From Acidovorax sp. KKS102 (GTDB taxonomy: Bacteria; Pseudomonadota; Gammaproteobacteria; Burkholderiales; Burkholderiaceae_C), in contig NC_018708.1 in the NCBI RefSeq assembly GCF_000302535.1, forward strand, positions 4,526,001 to 4,590,000: a DNA stretch of 64,000 bases, written 5' to 3'. Positions 45,547-54,710 of this stretch are shown here, piece by piece. Each line of letters begins with the position of its first letter. The stretch's first letter is position 1. A model generated the notes under the pieces. It was not told the DNA's origin, searched no databases, and saw only the letters and a list, made by a program, of their open reading frames with translations. A program made the position numbers and the translations under genes.

Positions 45547-46770
45547 ATGAGCAACGCCCTTTACAGGCTCAGCACCGCCAACCAATATGACGTGGCTGTG
45601 CGCAACATCAGCCAGCGCCAGACCTCGCTTTCCAATCTGCAGGAAAACCTGACTTCTGGCAAGCGCGTGGTGCGCCCCAGCGACGATCCAGTGGCCGCAG
45701 CACAAGCCGAGCGAGCTCTCACGCGCTTGTCGCGCAACGAGACCGATCTGCGCGCGCTGGACATGCAGCGCAACACTATGATGCTGGCGGAATCCGCTCT
45801 GGGTCAGGCCGGGGACGCAATGCAAGCCTTTCGTGAACTGGTGGTCAGCGCCGGCAATGGCGCATACTCCCAGACAGAACGTGACGCCATCGTGCAGCAG
45901 CTTGTAGGCTTGCGCGACCAGATTCTGGGCTACGCCAATCGCCAGGACGCCAACGGCCAGCCACTGTTTCAGGCGCTGGGTAGCGCACAAGCGCCGTTTA
46001 CGGGAACAGCTACATCGGTCAACTTTGCTGGGCTGCCGGGACAGCAGGCCAGCGGAAACACGCAGATTGCCAAGGTGCTCGATGGCGACGCCGCTTGGAT
46101 GAGCGTGCCGACCGGCAATGGCATTTTTGAGGTGACGCGGGGCGCCACCAACACGGGCAACGTCTGGACCGATGTGGGGCAGGTGACGAATCCTTCAGCA
46201 CTGACCGGCAACGATTACCGCATCACGTTCTCGGTGGTGGGTGGCGTGGGGACCTACGATGTCACGAATACCACGACATCGGCTACTTTGCTGTCGGCCC
46301 AGCCTTACACCACGCCCACAAACGTAGCCTTCGACGGAATATCACTGAAGCTCACAGGCGCGCCCGTCACAGGCGACAGCTTTGACATAAAACCTAGCCA
46401 GCCATCGAATGTGTTCGCTGTGCTAGAGAACGCCATTGGCGCCATCCGCGACTCACACAACCCCGACGGCAGCACCAACTCCGGCGTGCTGACGCAAGGT
46501 ATCGCTCGAGGGCTGAACGAGATCGATGCAGCCATGAACCGGCTGCAGGCGGCGCGTGGCTTAGCCGGCGATCTGCTCAATCGGGCCGATCGCATTGAGG
46601 GGGAGCTGGACACACGCGCCATCCAACTCGAAGACAACCGCTCGCGGGCCGAGGATATCGATATGATCAAAGGCATATCGGACTTCCAGAACCAGCAGGT
46701 GGGATATGAGGCTGCACTCAAGTCCTATGCGCAGGTTCAGAAGTTGTCGCTGTTCAACTTTATTGGCTAG
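45547..46770 (+). CDS. flgL: Hook-filament junction protein FlgL (HAP3)
   Basis: A 407-residue flagellin-like protein. N-terminal RQTSLSNLQENLTSGKRVVRPSDDPVAA and C-terminal LEDNRSRAEDIDMIKGISDFQNQQVGYEAALKSYAQVQKLSLFNFI are typical. It is 30 bp after flgK and closes the flg operon. The middle third is AT-richer than the ends, as in flgK. Confidence 0.96.
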   Translation: MSNALYRLSTANQYDVAVRNISQRQTSLSNLQENLTSGKRVVRPSDDPVAAAQAERALTRLSRNETDLRALDMQRNTMMLAESALGQAGDAMQAFRELVVSAGNGAYSQTERDAIVQQLVGLRDQILGYANRQDANGQPLFQALGSAQAPFTGTATSVNFAGLPGQQASGNTQIAKVLDGDAAWMSVPTGNGIFEVTRGATNTGNVWTDVGQVTNPSALTGNDYRITFSVVGGVGTYDVTNTTTSATLLSAQPYTTPTNVAFDGISLKLTGAPVTGDSFDIKPSQPSNVFAVLENAIGAIRDSHNPDGSTNSGVLTQGIARGLNEIDAAMNRLQAARGLAGDLLNRADRIEGELDTRAIQLEDNRSRAEDIDMIKGISDFQNQQVGYEAALKSYAQVQKLSLFNFIG

Positions 46771-46903
46771 CAGCCTGCGCGGCAGGGGTGTTCGGGCGTG
46801 GCGTCCGGCGCACCCGGTGCCTCCAGGCGGCAGCACCGGCTGGTGTACGCGGCGACTCCCATCCCGCGCGTGCTGGCCGGCCCCGTTTTTTGCCTGAGAG
46901 CAC

Positions 46904-48151
46904 ATGGTCCAATCCGTCCTAGGTAGCCTGATCCTGGGCTACCGCCCTCTGTGGAACCGAGCCCGCAAACTCGCAGGCATCCAGTTGTACGCCCATAACG
47001 GGGCCTCGGCCACCGTCGATGGTGGCCACCTGCTGCGCACGCTGCAGGAGCTGTGGTCGGCCAGTTCGCCGCCGCTGCTGATCTCGGCGCAGACCCGCCA
47101 GCTGCTGTGCGACCTGCTCGAAAACGCTCCGCGTGCCGCGCCATGGATCGAGGTGCGCGGCGAGTGGCTGTCGGACTCGGCCATTTATGACCGCGTGAAG
47201 GCCGCGCACCAGCGCGGGCTGCGCCTGGTGTGGCGTGGCGACATGGACAAGTTGCCCGAACCCGAAATAGCCCGCTGCTTTGACAACAGCCTGCTAACAC
47301 TGCGCCCCGAAGACGCCGTGGCCGCATTGCAGACCACACCACCCCGCCCGGGCAGCGCCGCAGCCGCTGCGCCCCCACCGGCGGCCAAGCGGGCTCCCAG
47401 CCCGGTGCTGGCTGGCCAGATGTACGAAAACATTGCCAGCCGAGCCCTCATGGAACACTGCCTGGACCAGGGCAACGCGATGGCCCTGGCCGGCTGGCCG
47501 ACCGAGGACGTGCTCTACAGCCTGCGCCACCACCCGCAGCAGCCGTCACACGCGGTGATCTTCAAGCTCATGAAGGCCATCGACGACGAGCAGTCGCTGG
47601 AGACGTTTGAAGACATCATGGGCGAGGATCCGCTGCTCGCCTACCGCTTCATGGTCTACACCAACTCGGCCGCCCTGGGCCTGCGCACGGGTATCGATTC
47701 GCTGCGCCGGGGCCTTGTGATGATGGGCTACAGCTCCATCAAGCGCTGGCTGTCCGACCAGCTGCCCCATGCGAGTACCGAGGCCAACATGCAGCCCGTG
47801 CGCGAAGCCATGGTGATGCGTGCCCAGCTCACGGCACGGCTGCTGGACGCGGGCATCGAGAACGACCTGCGCCGCGAGATCTACCTGTGCGGCCTGCTCT
47901 CCCAGCTCGACGAGCTGCTGGGCGAGCCCCTCGGCACCATCCTCAAGCGCCTGCCCCTGTCCGAACGCATCTACGACGCCACCGTGCTGCGCACCGGCCC
48001 CTACACCGGCGGCCTGCAGATGGCCTGTGCGCTGGAGACCGACGATGCCAGCGCCATTCGCCAGCTGTGCGAGACCTTCGAGATGGACCTCGAAGAGGTC
48101 AATCGCGCGCTGCTGCGGGTGTTGTCTGATCTGGAAGTGGAAAGAAAATAA
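46904..48151 (+). CDS. EAL-like/HDOD domain signalling protein (YuxH type)
   Basis: A 415-residue cytoplasmic protein. The C-terminal HDOD domain (about 205-395; AVIFKLMKAIDDEQSLETFEDIMGEDPLLAYRFMVYTNSAALG, then RRGLVMMGYSSIKRWLS) is clear. The N-terminal 140 residues start LGYRPLWNRARKLAGIQLY, resembling the degenerate EAL half of YuxH proteins, but lack the EAL metal ligands and are shortened. Such proteins are thought to act in signalling without c-di-GMP hydrolysis. It lies 133 bp after flgL on the same strand, so a link to motility control is plausible but unproven. Confidence 0.88.
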   Translation: MVQSVLGSLILGYRPLWNRARKLAGIQLYAHNGASATVDGGHLLRTLQELWSASSPPLLISAQTRQLLCDLLENAPRAAPWIEVRGEWLSDSAIYDRVKAAHQRGLRLVWRGDMDKLPEPEIARCFDNSLLTLRPEDAVAALQTTPPRPGSAAAAAPPPAAKRAPSPVLAGQMYENIASRALMEHCLDQGNAMALAGWPTEDVLYSLRHHPQQPSHAVIFKLMKAIDDEQSLETFEDIMGEDPLLAYRFMVYTNSAALGLRTGIDSLRRGLVMMGYSSIKRWLSDQLPHASTEANMQPVREAMVMRAQLTARLLDAGIENDLRREIYLCGLLSQLDELLGEPLGTILKRLPLSERIYDATVLRTGPYTGGLQMACALETDDASAIRQLCETFEMDLEEVNRALLRVLSDLEVERK

Positions 48152-48201
48152 GCCCTGTCGAGCGTCTGCACGTGTCCTCCCCAGAGGCTGCCTCCCGTTG
48201 A

Positions 48202-48254
48202 CCCGGTGAGGCGCCTGCTTCGCCCGACGGGGCAGCGCTCAGCGACTCACCGGG
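48202..48254. terminator. Possible bidirectional terminator between convergent genes
   Basis: CCCGGTGAG (48202-48210) and CTCACCGGG (48246-48254) are perfect 9-bp complements across a 35-base GC-rich loop that itself can pair (CTGC/GCAG), between the ends of the HDOD gene and the MocR gene. No T-run, so evidence is structural only. Confidence 0.35.
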
Positions 48255-49734
48255 CCTGCTCGTCGCGCACCCGTGCAAAGGTCTTCCAAAACGCCGCCTC
48301 CTGCGTCGTCGCGAAGTTGATACGCATGAGGGTGCTGGGTTTGCGCTCGGCATGAAACAGGGCACCGGGCGCCAGCAGGTAGCCCTCGTCCAGCATGCGC
48401 TGGGACAGCGCATCGGTGTCCACCCCGGTCTCCACCCAGCCAAACAGGCCCACCGGCTCGGCCGCAAAGGTGCAGCCCGCCCCGAGGGCCAGCTTCACGC
48501 TGCGCGCGCGCGCCGCATCCAGCCGGGTGCGAATGCGTTCGGCGTGGCGGCGCAGCTGGCCCTGCTCGATGCACAAGGCCAGGGCTTTTTCCAGCAGCGC
48601 GGGTGTGGTCAGCGTGGCCAGCAGCTTGGTGTCGAGCAACTGCTCCACCAGCGCGGGCGGCGCGGCCATGAAGCCGATGCGCCAGTTTGGCGCGAGGATC
48701 TTGGCAAAGCCGCTCACGTAGATGGTGCGTTGCAGGCCATCCAGCGCCGTGAGGCGCGTGGCGTGCTCGGGCGCAATGTGGCTGTAGGTGTCGTCCTCCA
48801 CCACATGGAAGTTGTGCTGGTTGGCCAGTTGCAGCACGCGGTGGGCGCTGCCCGGCGTGAGGCAATAGCCCGTGGGGTTGTGGAACACGCTCACGCTCAC
48901 GTACAGCTTGGGCTTGTGCACCTCGCAGTAGCGCGCCATCACCTCCAGGTCCGGGCCATCGGCGCGGCGCGGCACGGGCAGGATGTGCATGCCCAGGGCG
49001 GCCAGGCGCGCAAACTCCACCGCCCAGCCAGGCTCCTCCACCATCACCGGGTCGCCGGGGCGCAGCAGGGTGCGGCTCACGATGTCGAGCGCATGGGTGG
49101 CCCCCACGGTGGTGATGATGTTCTCGGGCACCGTGTGCACGTTGAGCGTGGACAGCTTCTTGGCCAGCACACGCCGCAGGCCTGCATCGCCCAGCGGCTC
49201 GCCGTATTGCAGCGAGAAGTCCTGCAGGGCCCGTGAGTTGGTGACCTTGCGCACGGCCGCAGGCATGAAGGTGGACTCCAGCCAGTCGGGCGGAAAGACC
49301 CCCATGCCGGGCTGGGGCTTGTCGCTGATCTTGTGGAACATGCCCCGGATCAGCGCCGTGGCGTTGACGGGCGAGACCCCTGGGCCCGCGCGCCCCGCCG
49401 CACGTGCCGCAAACCAGTGTGCTGTGCTCCAGTTGGCGGCCGCACTCTCCAGCCCGGGGTCCACGGGGGGGGCGTCCTCGTCGTCTGCAGCATGGGCCGC
49501 GCGGCCACTTTCGCGCACAAAAAAACCCCGGTTCTTGCGCGCCTCCACCAGCCCCTGGGCCAGCAGCTGGTCATAGGCCGCCACCACGGTAGACGGGCTC
49601 ACCCCGTTTTGCTGCGCACACTGGCGCACCGACGGCAGGCGCGCGCCGGGCGCCAGCAGGCGGTTGCGGATGCGCTCCGAGATCCGGGTCGACAACTGCT
49701 CGGTGAGCGACTGGGTGGAGGATTTCATCAGCAT
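48247..49734 (-). CDS. MocR-type transcriptional regulator (GntR helix-turn-helix fused to aminotransferase)
   Basis: A 495-residue protein: winged helix of the GntR family (about 8-75; STRISERIRNRLLAPGARLPSVRQCAQQNGVSPSTVVAAYDQL), linker, then a fold-type I aminotransferase domain (about 130-490) with the PLP lysine in SGFAKILAPNWRIGF, HNPTGYCL and VEEPGWAVE. MocR regulators sense PLP or amino compounds and usually control adjacent genes. The start is one of two nearby ATGs (49734 or 49728). It is divergent from the LysE-EamA-cupin operon, with repeated TGTAYTGG-like words in the 137-bp gap. Confidence 0.93.
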   Translation of the reverse strand: MLMKSSTQSLTEQLSTRISERIRNRLLAPGARLPSVRQCAQQNGVSPSTVVAAYDQLLAQGLVEARKNRGFFVRESGRAAHAADDEDAPPVDPGLESAAANWSTAHWFAARAAGRAGPGVSPVNATALIRGMFHKISDKPQPGMGVFPPDWLESTFMPAAVRKVTNSRALQDFSLQYGEPLGDAGLRRVLAKKLSTLNVHTVPENIITTVGATHALDIVSRTLLRPGDPVMVEEPGWAVEFARLAALGMHILPVPRRADGPDLEVMARYCEVHKPKLYVSVSVFHNPTGYCLTPGSAHRVLQLANQHNFHVVEDDTYSHIAPEHATRLTALDGLQRTIYVSGFAKILAPNWRIGFMAAPPALVEQLLDTKLLATLTTPALLEKALALCIEQGQLRRHAERIRTRLDAARARSVKLALGAGCTFAAEPVGLFGWVETGVDTDALSQRMLDEGYLLAPGALFHAERKPSTLMRINFATTQEAAFWKTFARVRDEQAR

Positions 49735-49763
49735 GGCAAGGCCCCGGGTGGTGTACTGTCTTC

Positions 49764-49822
49764 GCAACCAATACAGATTCAATACTGCGCTGAATGACTG
49801 TACTGGTCATGTATTGGTTTGC
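49764..49822. promoter_or_regulatory. Candidate MocR operator region
   Basis: GCAACCAATACA (49764-49775) and TGTATTGGTTTGC (49810-49822) are inverted copies with one extra base. Related words GTGTACTG (49751-49758) and TGTACTGG (49799-49806) lie alongside, giving several TGTAYTG motifs in both orientations between the divergent starts. Multiple spaced half-sites are typical of MocR targets. Confidence 0.6.
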
Positions 49823-49871
49823 AAGATTACATTGAACCCACACATCCGACAAGAACCCCCTGCCATTCCCC

Positions 49872-50486
49872 ATGAGCGTCGCCGAACTCACCGCCCTGCT
49901 GCTGTTTTGCACCGCCATGAGCTTTTCGCCGGGGCCCAACACCACCTTGTCCACCGCGCTCGCGGCCAACCTGGGCCTCAAGCGCGCGCTGCGCTTTTGC
50001 CTCGCCGTGCCAGCGGGCTGGACGCTGCTCATGCTGGGCAGCGGCCTGGGCCTGGGAGCCCTCATCACCGGCGTGCCCGCCTTGCGCTGGGCTGTGACGC
50101 TGCTGGGCGTGGCCTACATGCTGTGGCTGGCTTTCAAGCTCAGCCGCGCCGGCCAGATGACGGCCATCGACACATCGCGCCTGAACGTGACCTTCTGGCA
50201 GGGTGTGGGCCTGCAGTTTGTCAACATCAAGGCCTGGATGCTCGCCCTCACACTCAGCGCAGGCTGGGTGGTCAACGCCGCCGGGCAGCCTGCCTCCAAC
50301 CCCGGGGAGCGCCTGGCCATCATCTGCGGCGTGATGATGGTGTTTGCTTTCACCAGCAACTTTGTCTATGCGCTGGTGGGTTCGCTGCTGCGCCAGTGGC
50401 TGGCGCAGGGCACCCGGCTGCTGTGGTTCAACCGCACGCTGGCACTCGTGCTGGTGCTCACGGCGTATTGGATGCTCACCCTATGA
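49872..50486 (+). CDS. LysE/RhtB-family exporter
   Basis: A 204-residue inner-membrane protein with about six hydrophobic segments. The signature SFSPGPNTTLSTALAANLGLKRAL (about 17-40) identifies the LysE/RhtB amino-acid export family. The substrate is not predictable. It begins the rightward operon facing the MocR regulator and overlaps the EamA gene by 4 bp (ATGA), so export of an amino compound under MocR control is likely. Confidence 0.92.
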   Translation: MSVAELTALLLFCTAMSFSPGPNTTLSTALAANLGLKRALRFCLAVPAGWTLLMLGSGLGLGALITGVPALRWAVTLLGVAYMLWLAFKLSRAGQMTAIDTSRLNVTFWQGVGLQFVNIKAWMLALTLSAGWVVNAAGQPASNPGERLAIICGVMMVFAFTSNFVYALVGSLLRQWLAQGTRLLWFNRTLALVLVLTAYWMLTL

Positions 50487-51403
50487 ACCGCACACAGGAA
50501 AAAGAAGCCCTGCTCTGGGGCCTGGTCGGCGTCACGCTGTTTGCGGCCACCTTGCCCATGACTCGGCTGGCCGTGGGCTCTACCGATGCACCCCAGCTGT
50601 CCCCCTGGTTCGTCACGTTCGGGCGTGCCGCCGTGGCGGGGCTGCTGTCCATCGGCTACCAGCTATGGCAACGCGCACAGGGGCGCCTGAACCTGCCGGT
50701 GCGCGCCGAGTGGCCGCTACTGGGCATCACAGCGTTCGGCGTGATCGTGGGCTTCCCGTTGTTTCTGGCGCTGGCACTGCGCCACGTGCCCAGCACCCAT
50801 GGCGCGGTGGTCACCGCGCTGCTGCCACTGTCCACCGCCCTGCTGGGTGCGCTGTGGTACCGGCAGCGGCCCTCGGCAGGCTTCTGGGCCTGCGCGGTAC
50901 TGGGCAGCGGGCTGGTACTGGGCTTCATGGTGTGGCGCGCAGGCGGGCTGTACCTGGGGGCGGCCAACGTCTACCTGCTGATTGCCATGACCACGGGCGC
51001 TTTGGGCTACATCGGGGGCGCCCGCCTCACACCCCGGCTGGGGGCCGAGCAGGTGATTTGCTGGGTGCTGGTGTGCAGCCTGCCACTCACGCTGCCCGTG
51101 GCCTGGTGGTTTGCGCCGGCCGTGCCCTCCAGCATTGGCGCGATGAGCTGGGCGGGCTTTCTGTACGTGGCGTTGTTCTCGATGTGGATCGGCTTCTTTG
51201 CGTGGTACCGCGCCCTGGCGCTGGGTGCCGTGCGGGTCAGCCAGATCCAGCTCATCCAGCCTTTTTTGAGCCTGCTGTTTGCGGTGCCGCTGCTGGGTGA
51301 GCACCTCGATACCGTCACCCTGGTGTTTGCCGTGGCCGTGATCGCCACGGTGTTCCTCGGCAAGAGAATGCCCGTCCACGCCACCCCAAGGCCCGCAGCA
51401 TGA
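50483..51403 (+). CDS. EamA-family (DMT) transporter
   Basis: A 306-residue protein with ten predicted membrane helices in two EamA repeats (about 10-140 and 155-290; LPMTRLAVG, FGRAAVAGLLSIGY, RVSQIQLIQPFLSLLFAVPLLGEHL). Drug/metabolite transporters of this type often export amino acids or their analogues. The ATG at 50483 overlaps the LysE stop; its own stop overlaps the cupin start, so the three genes are coupled. Confidence 0.92.
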   Translation: MNRTQEKEALLWGLVGVTLFAATLPMTRLAVGSTDAPQLSPWFVTFGRAAVAGLLSIGYQLWQRAQGRLNLPVRAEWPLLGITAFGVIVGFPLFLALALRHVPSTHGAVVTALLPLSTALLGALWYRQRPSAGFWACAVLGSGLVLGFMVWRAGGLYLGAANVYLLIAMTTGALGYIGGARLTPRLGAEQVICWVLVCSLPLTLPVAWWFAPAVPSSIGAMSWAGFLYVALFSMWIGFFAWYRALALGAVRVSQIQLIQPFLSLLFAVPLLGEHLDTVTLVFAVAVIATVFLGKRMPVHATPRPAA

Positions 51404-51729
51404 AGTTGAACAACATTCCCTTTGCCACTACCGACTGGGCCAGCATTCCGCGCGAAGAAAAAAGCGCCGAAGCGGGCCAGGCCTTATGGCGCACCCAGAC
51501 ATTTGGCGAGGTGCGCGTGCGCATGGTCGAGTACACACCCGGCTATGTGTCCGACCACTGGTGCACCAAGGGCCATGTGCTCTTGTGCCTGAGCGGCGAG
51601 TTGCACACCGAGCTGGCCGACGGCCGGCAGTACACCCTGACACCGGGTATGAGCTACCAGGTGGCGGACAATGCAGAACCTCACCGGTCCACATCCCCAC
51701 AGGGCGCCACCCTGTTCATCGTGGACTGA
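51400..51729 (+). CDS. DHCW-motif cupin-fold protein
   Basis: A 109-residue small beta-barrel protein. The segment SDHWCTKGHVLLCLSGELHTEL carries the DHxC/W-type motif of a cupin subfamily; His and Glu residues in HWC, KGH and GEL could bind a metal. The role of this subfamily is unknown to me. The start overlaps the EamA stop by 4 bp. A 98-bp gap follows before the aminotransferase. Confidence 0.82.
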   Translation: MKLNNIPFATTDWASIPREEKSAEAGQALWRTQTFGEVRVRMVEYTPGYVSDHWCTKGHVLLCLSGELHTELADGRQYTLTPGMSYQVADNAEPHRSTSPQGATLFIVD

Positions 51730-51827
51730 AAAGATGTGAACGCCCCCGCCAGGGCTGCTGCACACCCATTTTTTGACAACAACTTTGCAACCGTAGCGGC
51801 CCAGGCGGCCACCCGCAGGAGACGAGA

Positions 51828-53033
51828 GTGAAACTGAACGACCTTCCCACCACCAGCACGTGGACCCTGGCACGCCGTGCCGAGCGCATGAACCCCTCGG
51901 TCATTCGCGAAATCCTGAAGGTCACCGAAAAGCCCGGCATCATCAGCCTGGCGGGCGGCCTGCCGTCGCCCAAGACCTTCCCGGTCTCCGCGTTTGCCGC
52001 CGCGTCCGCCGCGGTGCTGGCCAATGACGGACCCGGCGCCCTGCAATACGCAGCCAGCGAAGGCTACGGCCCGCTGCGCCAGGCGATTGCTGACTTCCTG
52101 CCCTGGGACGTGGATGCCGACCAGATCCTGATCACCACCGGCTCGCAGCAGGCGCTGGACCTGATCGCCAAGATCCTCATCGACGAAAACAGCCGCGTGC
52201 TGGTGGAAACCCCCACCTACCTGGGCGCGCTGCAGGCCTTCACGCCCATGGAGCCCAACGTGGTGTCCGTGGCCAGCGACGACCAGGGCGTGCTGATCGA
52301 CGACCTGCGCGCCAAGGTGGGCACGGGCGCGGACAAGGCGCGTTTCCTGTACGTGCTGCCCAACTTCCAGAACCCCACGGGCCGCACCATGAGCGACGCA
52401 CGACGCGCCGAGCTGGTGGCCGCCGCCGCCGAGCTGAACCTGCCCCTGGTGGAAGACAACCCCTACGGCGACCTGTGGTTCGACGCCCCGCCGCCCGCCC
52501 CGCTCACGGCCCGCAACCCCGAGGGCTGCATCTACATGGGCTCGTTCTCCAAGGTGCTGGCCCCCGGCCTGCGCCTGGGCTACATCGTGGCGCCCAAGGC
52601 CGTGTACCCCAAGCTGCTGCAAGCCAAGCAGGCGGCCGACCTGCACACCCCCGGCTACAACCAGCGCCTGGTGGCCGAGGTGATGAAGGACGGCTTCCTG
52701 GACCGCCACGTGCCCACCATCCGCGCGCTGTACAAGCAGCAGTGCGAGGCCATGCTGGCTGCGCTCGACAAGGAAATGCAAGGCCTGGGCGTGCACTGGA
52801 ACCGCCCCGACGGCGGCATGTTCCTGTGGGTGCGCCTGCCCGAAGGCATGAGCGCCATCGAGCTGCTGCCCAAGGCCGTGGAGCGCAATGTGGCCTTTGT
52901 GCCCGGGGCGGCCTTCTATGCCGACAACGCCGACCACCGCACTCTGCGCCTGTCGTTCGTCACCTCCACCGTGGAGCAGATCGCCACCGGCATCGCCGCC
53001 CTGGCTGCGGCGATCCGCGAGAGCAAGGGCTGA
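51828..53033 (+). CDS. PLP-dependent aminotransferase, class I/II (2-aminoadipate aminotransferase-like)
   Basis: A 401-residue fold-type I enzyme. The PLP lysine lies in GSFSKVLAPGLRLGY, with family landmarks IISLAGGLPSPKTFP, TTGSQQALDLIAK, PTYLGALQAF, NPTGRTMS and VEDNPYGDL. The protein resembles LysN/2-aminoadipate and MocR-like aminotransferases without a DNA-binding domain. Preceded by GCAGGAGACGAGAG. Its specificity cannot be read; context suggests the same amino compound handled by the neighbouring exporters. Confidence 0.9.
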   Translation: MKLNDLPTTSTWTLARRAERMNPSVIREILKVTEKPGIISLAGGLPSPKTFPVSAFAAASAAVLANDGPGALQYAASEGYGPLRQAIADFLPWDVDADQILITTGSQQALDLIAKILIDENSRVLVETPTYLGALQAFTPMEPNVVSVASDDQGVLIDDLRAKVGTGADKARFLYVLPNFQNPTGRTMSDARRAELVAAAAELNLPLVEDNPYGDLWFDAPPPAPLTARNPEGCIYMGSFSKVLAPGLRLGYIVAPKAVYPKLLQAKQAADLHTPGYNQRLVAEVMKDGFLDRHVPTIRALYKQQCEAMLAALDKEMQGLGVHWNRPDGGMFLWVRLPEGMSAIELLPKAVERNVAFVPGAAFYADNADHRTLRLSFVTSTVEQIATGIAALAAAIRESKG

Positions 53034-53039
53034 TTCACC

Positions 53040-53669
53040 ATGCTGAGGCTCTGGGGGCGCCTGTCGTCCATCAACGTGCGCAAGGTCGTGTGGGCCGTGC
53101 AAGAGCTGGGCCTGCCCTCGGTGCAGCGCACCGACGCGGGCGGCCAGTTCGGCATCGTGCGCGAGGCACGCTACCTGGGCCTCAACCCCAACGGTCTGGT
53201 GCCGCTGATTGAGGACGAGGACACGGGCGTCACGCTGTGGGAGTCCAACGCCATCGTGCGCTATCTGTGCGCCCGGCATTCGCTGGGCAACCTGTACCCC
53301 GAAGACCTGCCCACGCGCTTTGTGGCCGAACAGTGGATGGACTGGCAACAGACCACGCTGAACCCCGCCGGGCGTGATGCGTTCCTCCAGTGGATTCGCA
53401 CCCCCGCAGCACAGCGCAACGAGGCGCTCATCGCCGCATCGGTCGCACTGACCGAGCCGCTGATGGCGATGCTCGATGCCCACCTGGCGCGCCAGCCCTT
53501 CATGGCGGGTGAACGGTTCACCATGGCCGACATCCCAGTGGGCTGCGAGATCCACCGCTGGTGGGGCCTGCCGCAAGATCGCCCTGCACACCCCCATCTG
53601 GAGCGGTGGTACAACACGGTCAGCACCCGCCCCGGCGCCCGGGGCGTGTTGGATCAGCCTCTCGCGTGA
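53040..53669 (+). CDS. Glutathione S-transferase family protein
   Basis: A 209-residue protein with the thioredoxin-like N-terminal domain (1-85; LWGRLSSINVRKVVWAVQEL with Ser/Asn near the glutathione sulfur, NPNGLVPLIED, LWESNAIVRYL with the gamma-glutamyl-binding Glu-Ser) and a helical C-terminal domain (95-205) with FTMADIPVGCEIHRWW. The substrate is unknown. It starts 6 bp after the aminotransferase stop. Confidence 0.92.
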   Translation: MLRLWGRLSSINVRKVVWAVQELGLPSVQRTDAGGQFGIVREARYLGLNPNGLVPLIEDEDTGVTLWESNAIVRYLCARHSLGNLYPEDLPTRFVAEQWMDWQQTTLNPAGRDAFLQWIRTPAAQRNEALIAASVALTEPLMAMLDAHLARQPFMAGERFTMADIPVGCEIHRWWGLPQDRPAHPHLERWYNTVSTRPGARGVLDQPLA

Positions 53670-53677
53670 GCCTCTCC

Positions 53678-54541
53678 ATGCACCAGCGCCCCTTCAAGCA
53701 GATCGACGTGTTCAGCGACCGCCCCGGCTACGGCAACCCCGTGGCCGTGGTGCTGGATGCCGACGGCCTGAGCGACAGCGACATGCGCCGCTTTGCGGCC
53801 TGGACCAACCTGTCGGAAACCACCTTTCTGATGCCGCCCACCGACGCCGGGCGCGCGGCCGGGGCCGACTACCGCCTGCGCATCTTCAGCCCCAATGGCG
53901 AGCTGCCTTTTGCGGGCCACCCCACAATGGGCACCTGCCACGCCTGGCTGCAGGCGGGCCACCGCCCGCAACAAGACGGCATGGTGATCCAGGAATGTGC
54001 GCTGGGCCTGGTGCGCATTGCCCTGAGCGGCGACACCCTGGCGTTTGCCGCGCCCCCGCTCAAGCGCAGCGCCCCCAGCCCCGCGCTGGTGCCACTGATC
54101 GCGAGCGCCCTGGGCCTGCGTCCGCAGCAGATTCTGGGCGCGCAGATGCTGGACAACGGCCCCGTGTGGCTGGGCCTGCTGCTCGACAGCGCCGACACGG
54201 TGCTGGGCTTGCACCCCGACCACGCCCGCCTGAAGGACCTGGGTCAGGACGTGGGCGTGATCCATGTGGGCCCTGCCGCCAGCAACACCGCCCAGCCCGG
54301 CGTGGTGGTGCGCGCGTTTGCCGCCCCCATGGGCAACCCTGAAGACCCGGTGACGGGCACCCTGAACGCCAGCCTGGCTGAATGGCTGATTGCCGACGGC
54401 CTCGCCCCCCGCAGCTACCTGGTGGCCCAGGGCGAATGCCTGGGCCGCGCCGGCCGCGTACACATCCGCCAGGACGATGACCACCAGCTGTGGGTGGGCG
54501 GCCGCGCTGTCACCTGCATTGAAGGCACGGTGCTGCTATGA
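53678..54541 (+). CDS. PhzF-family protein, first of a tandem pair
   Basis: A 287-residue protein of the PhzF/diaminopimelate epimerase-like fold, cofactor-free isomerases. The catalytic Glu47 lies in TNLSETTF; the other PhzF landmarks are FSPNGELPFAGHPTMGTCHAW and EDPVTGTLNASLAEWL. ATG at 53678 is used; a GTG at 53666 overlapping the GST stop would add four residues. The paralogue at 54711 shares most motifs. Natural substrates of most PhzF homologues are unknown. Confidence 0.92.
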   Translation: MHQRPFKQIDVFSDRPGYGNPVAVVLDADGLSDSDMRRFAAWTNLSETTFLMPPTDAGRAAGADYRLRIFSPNGELPFAGHPTMGTCHAWLQAGHRPQQDGMVIQECALGLVRIALSGDTLAFAAPPLKRSAPSPALVPLIASALGLRPQQILGAQMLDNGPVWLGLLLDSADTVLGLHPDHARLKDLGQDVGVIHVGPAASNTAQPGVVVRAFAAPMGNPEDPVTGTLNASLAEWLIADGLAPRSYLVAQGECLGRAGRVHIRQDDDHQLWVGGRAVTCIEGTVLL

Positions 54542-54710
54542 CCCCGTACCGCACCGCCCTACGCACCAGCGGCTGATTGCCCCCTCGGCCTCGCCAGGGC
54601 GCCGAGCCACAACCACCAGTTTGCACACCGGGCCACACCCCGGTGAGCCCCCGGCGTGCCCGGCCCACCCCGCTTCCCTGCCCGTTTGATTGACCAAGGA
54701 CCTGACCACC

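Noticed and set aside
51681..53597. Antisense open frame of over 600 codons opposite the aminotransferase and GST genes
   Set aside because: Composition (His, Gly, Gln, Val-rich) is that of a shadow frame in high-GC DNA; two well-supported genes occupy the other strand.
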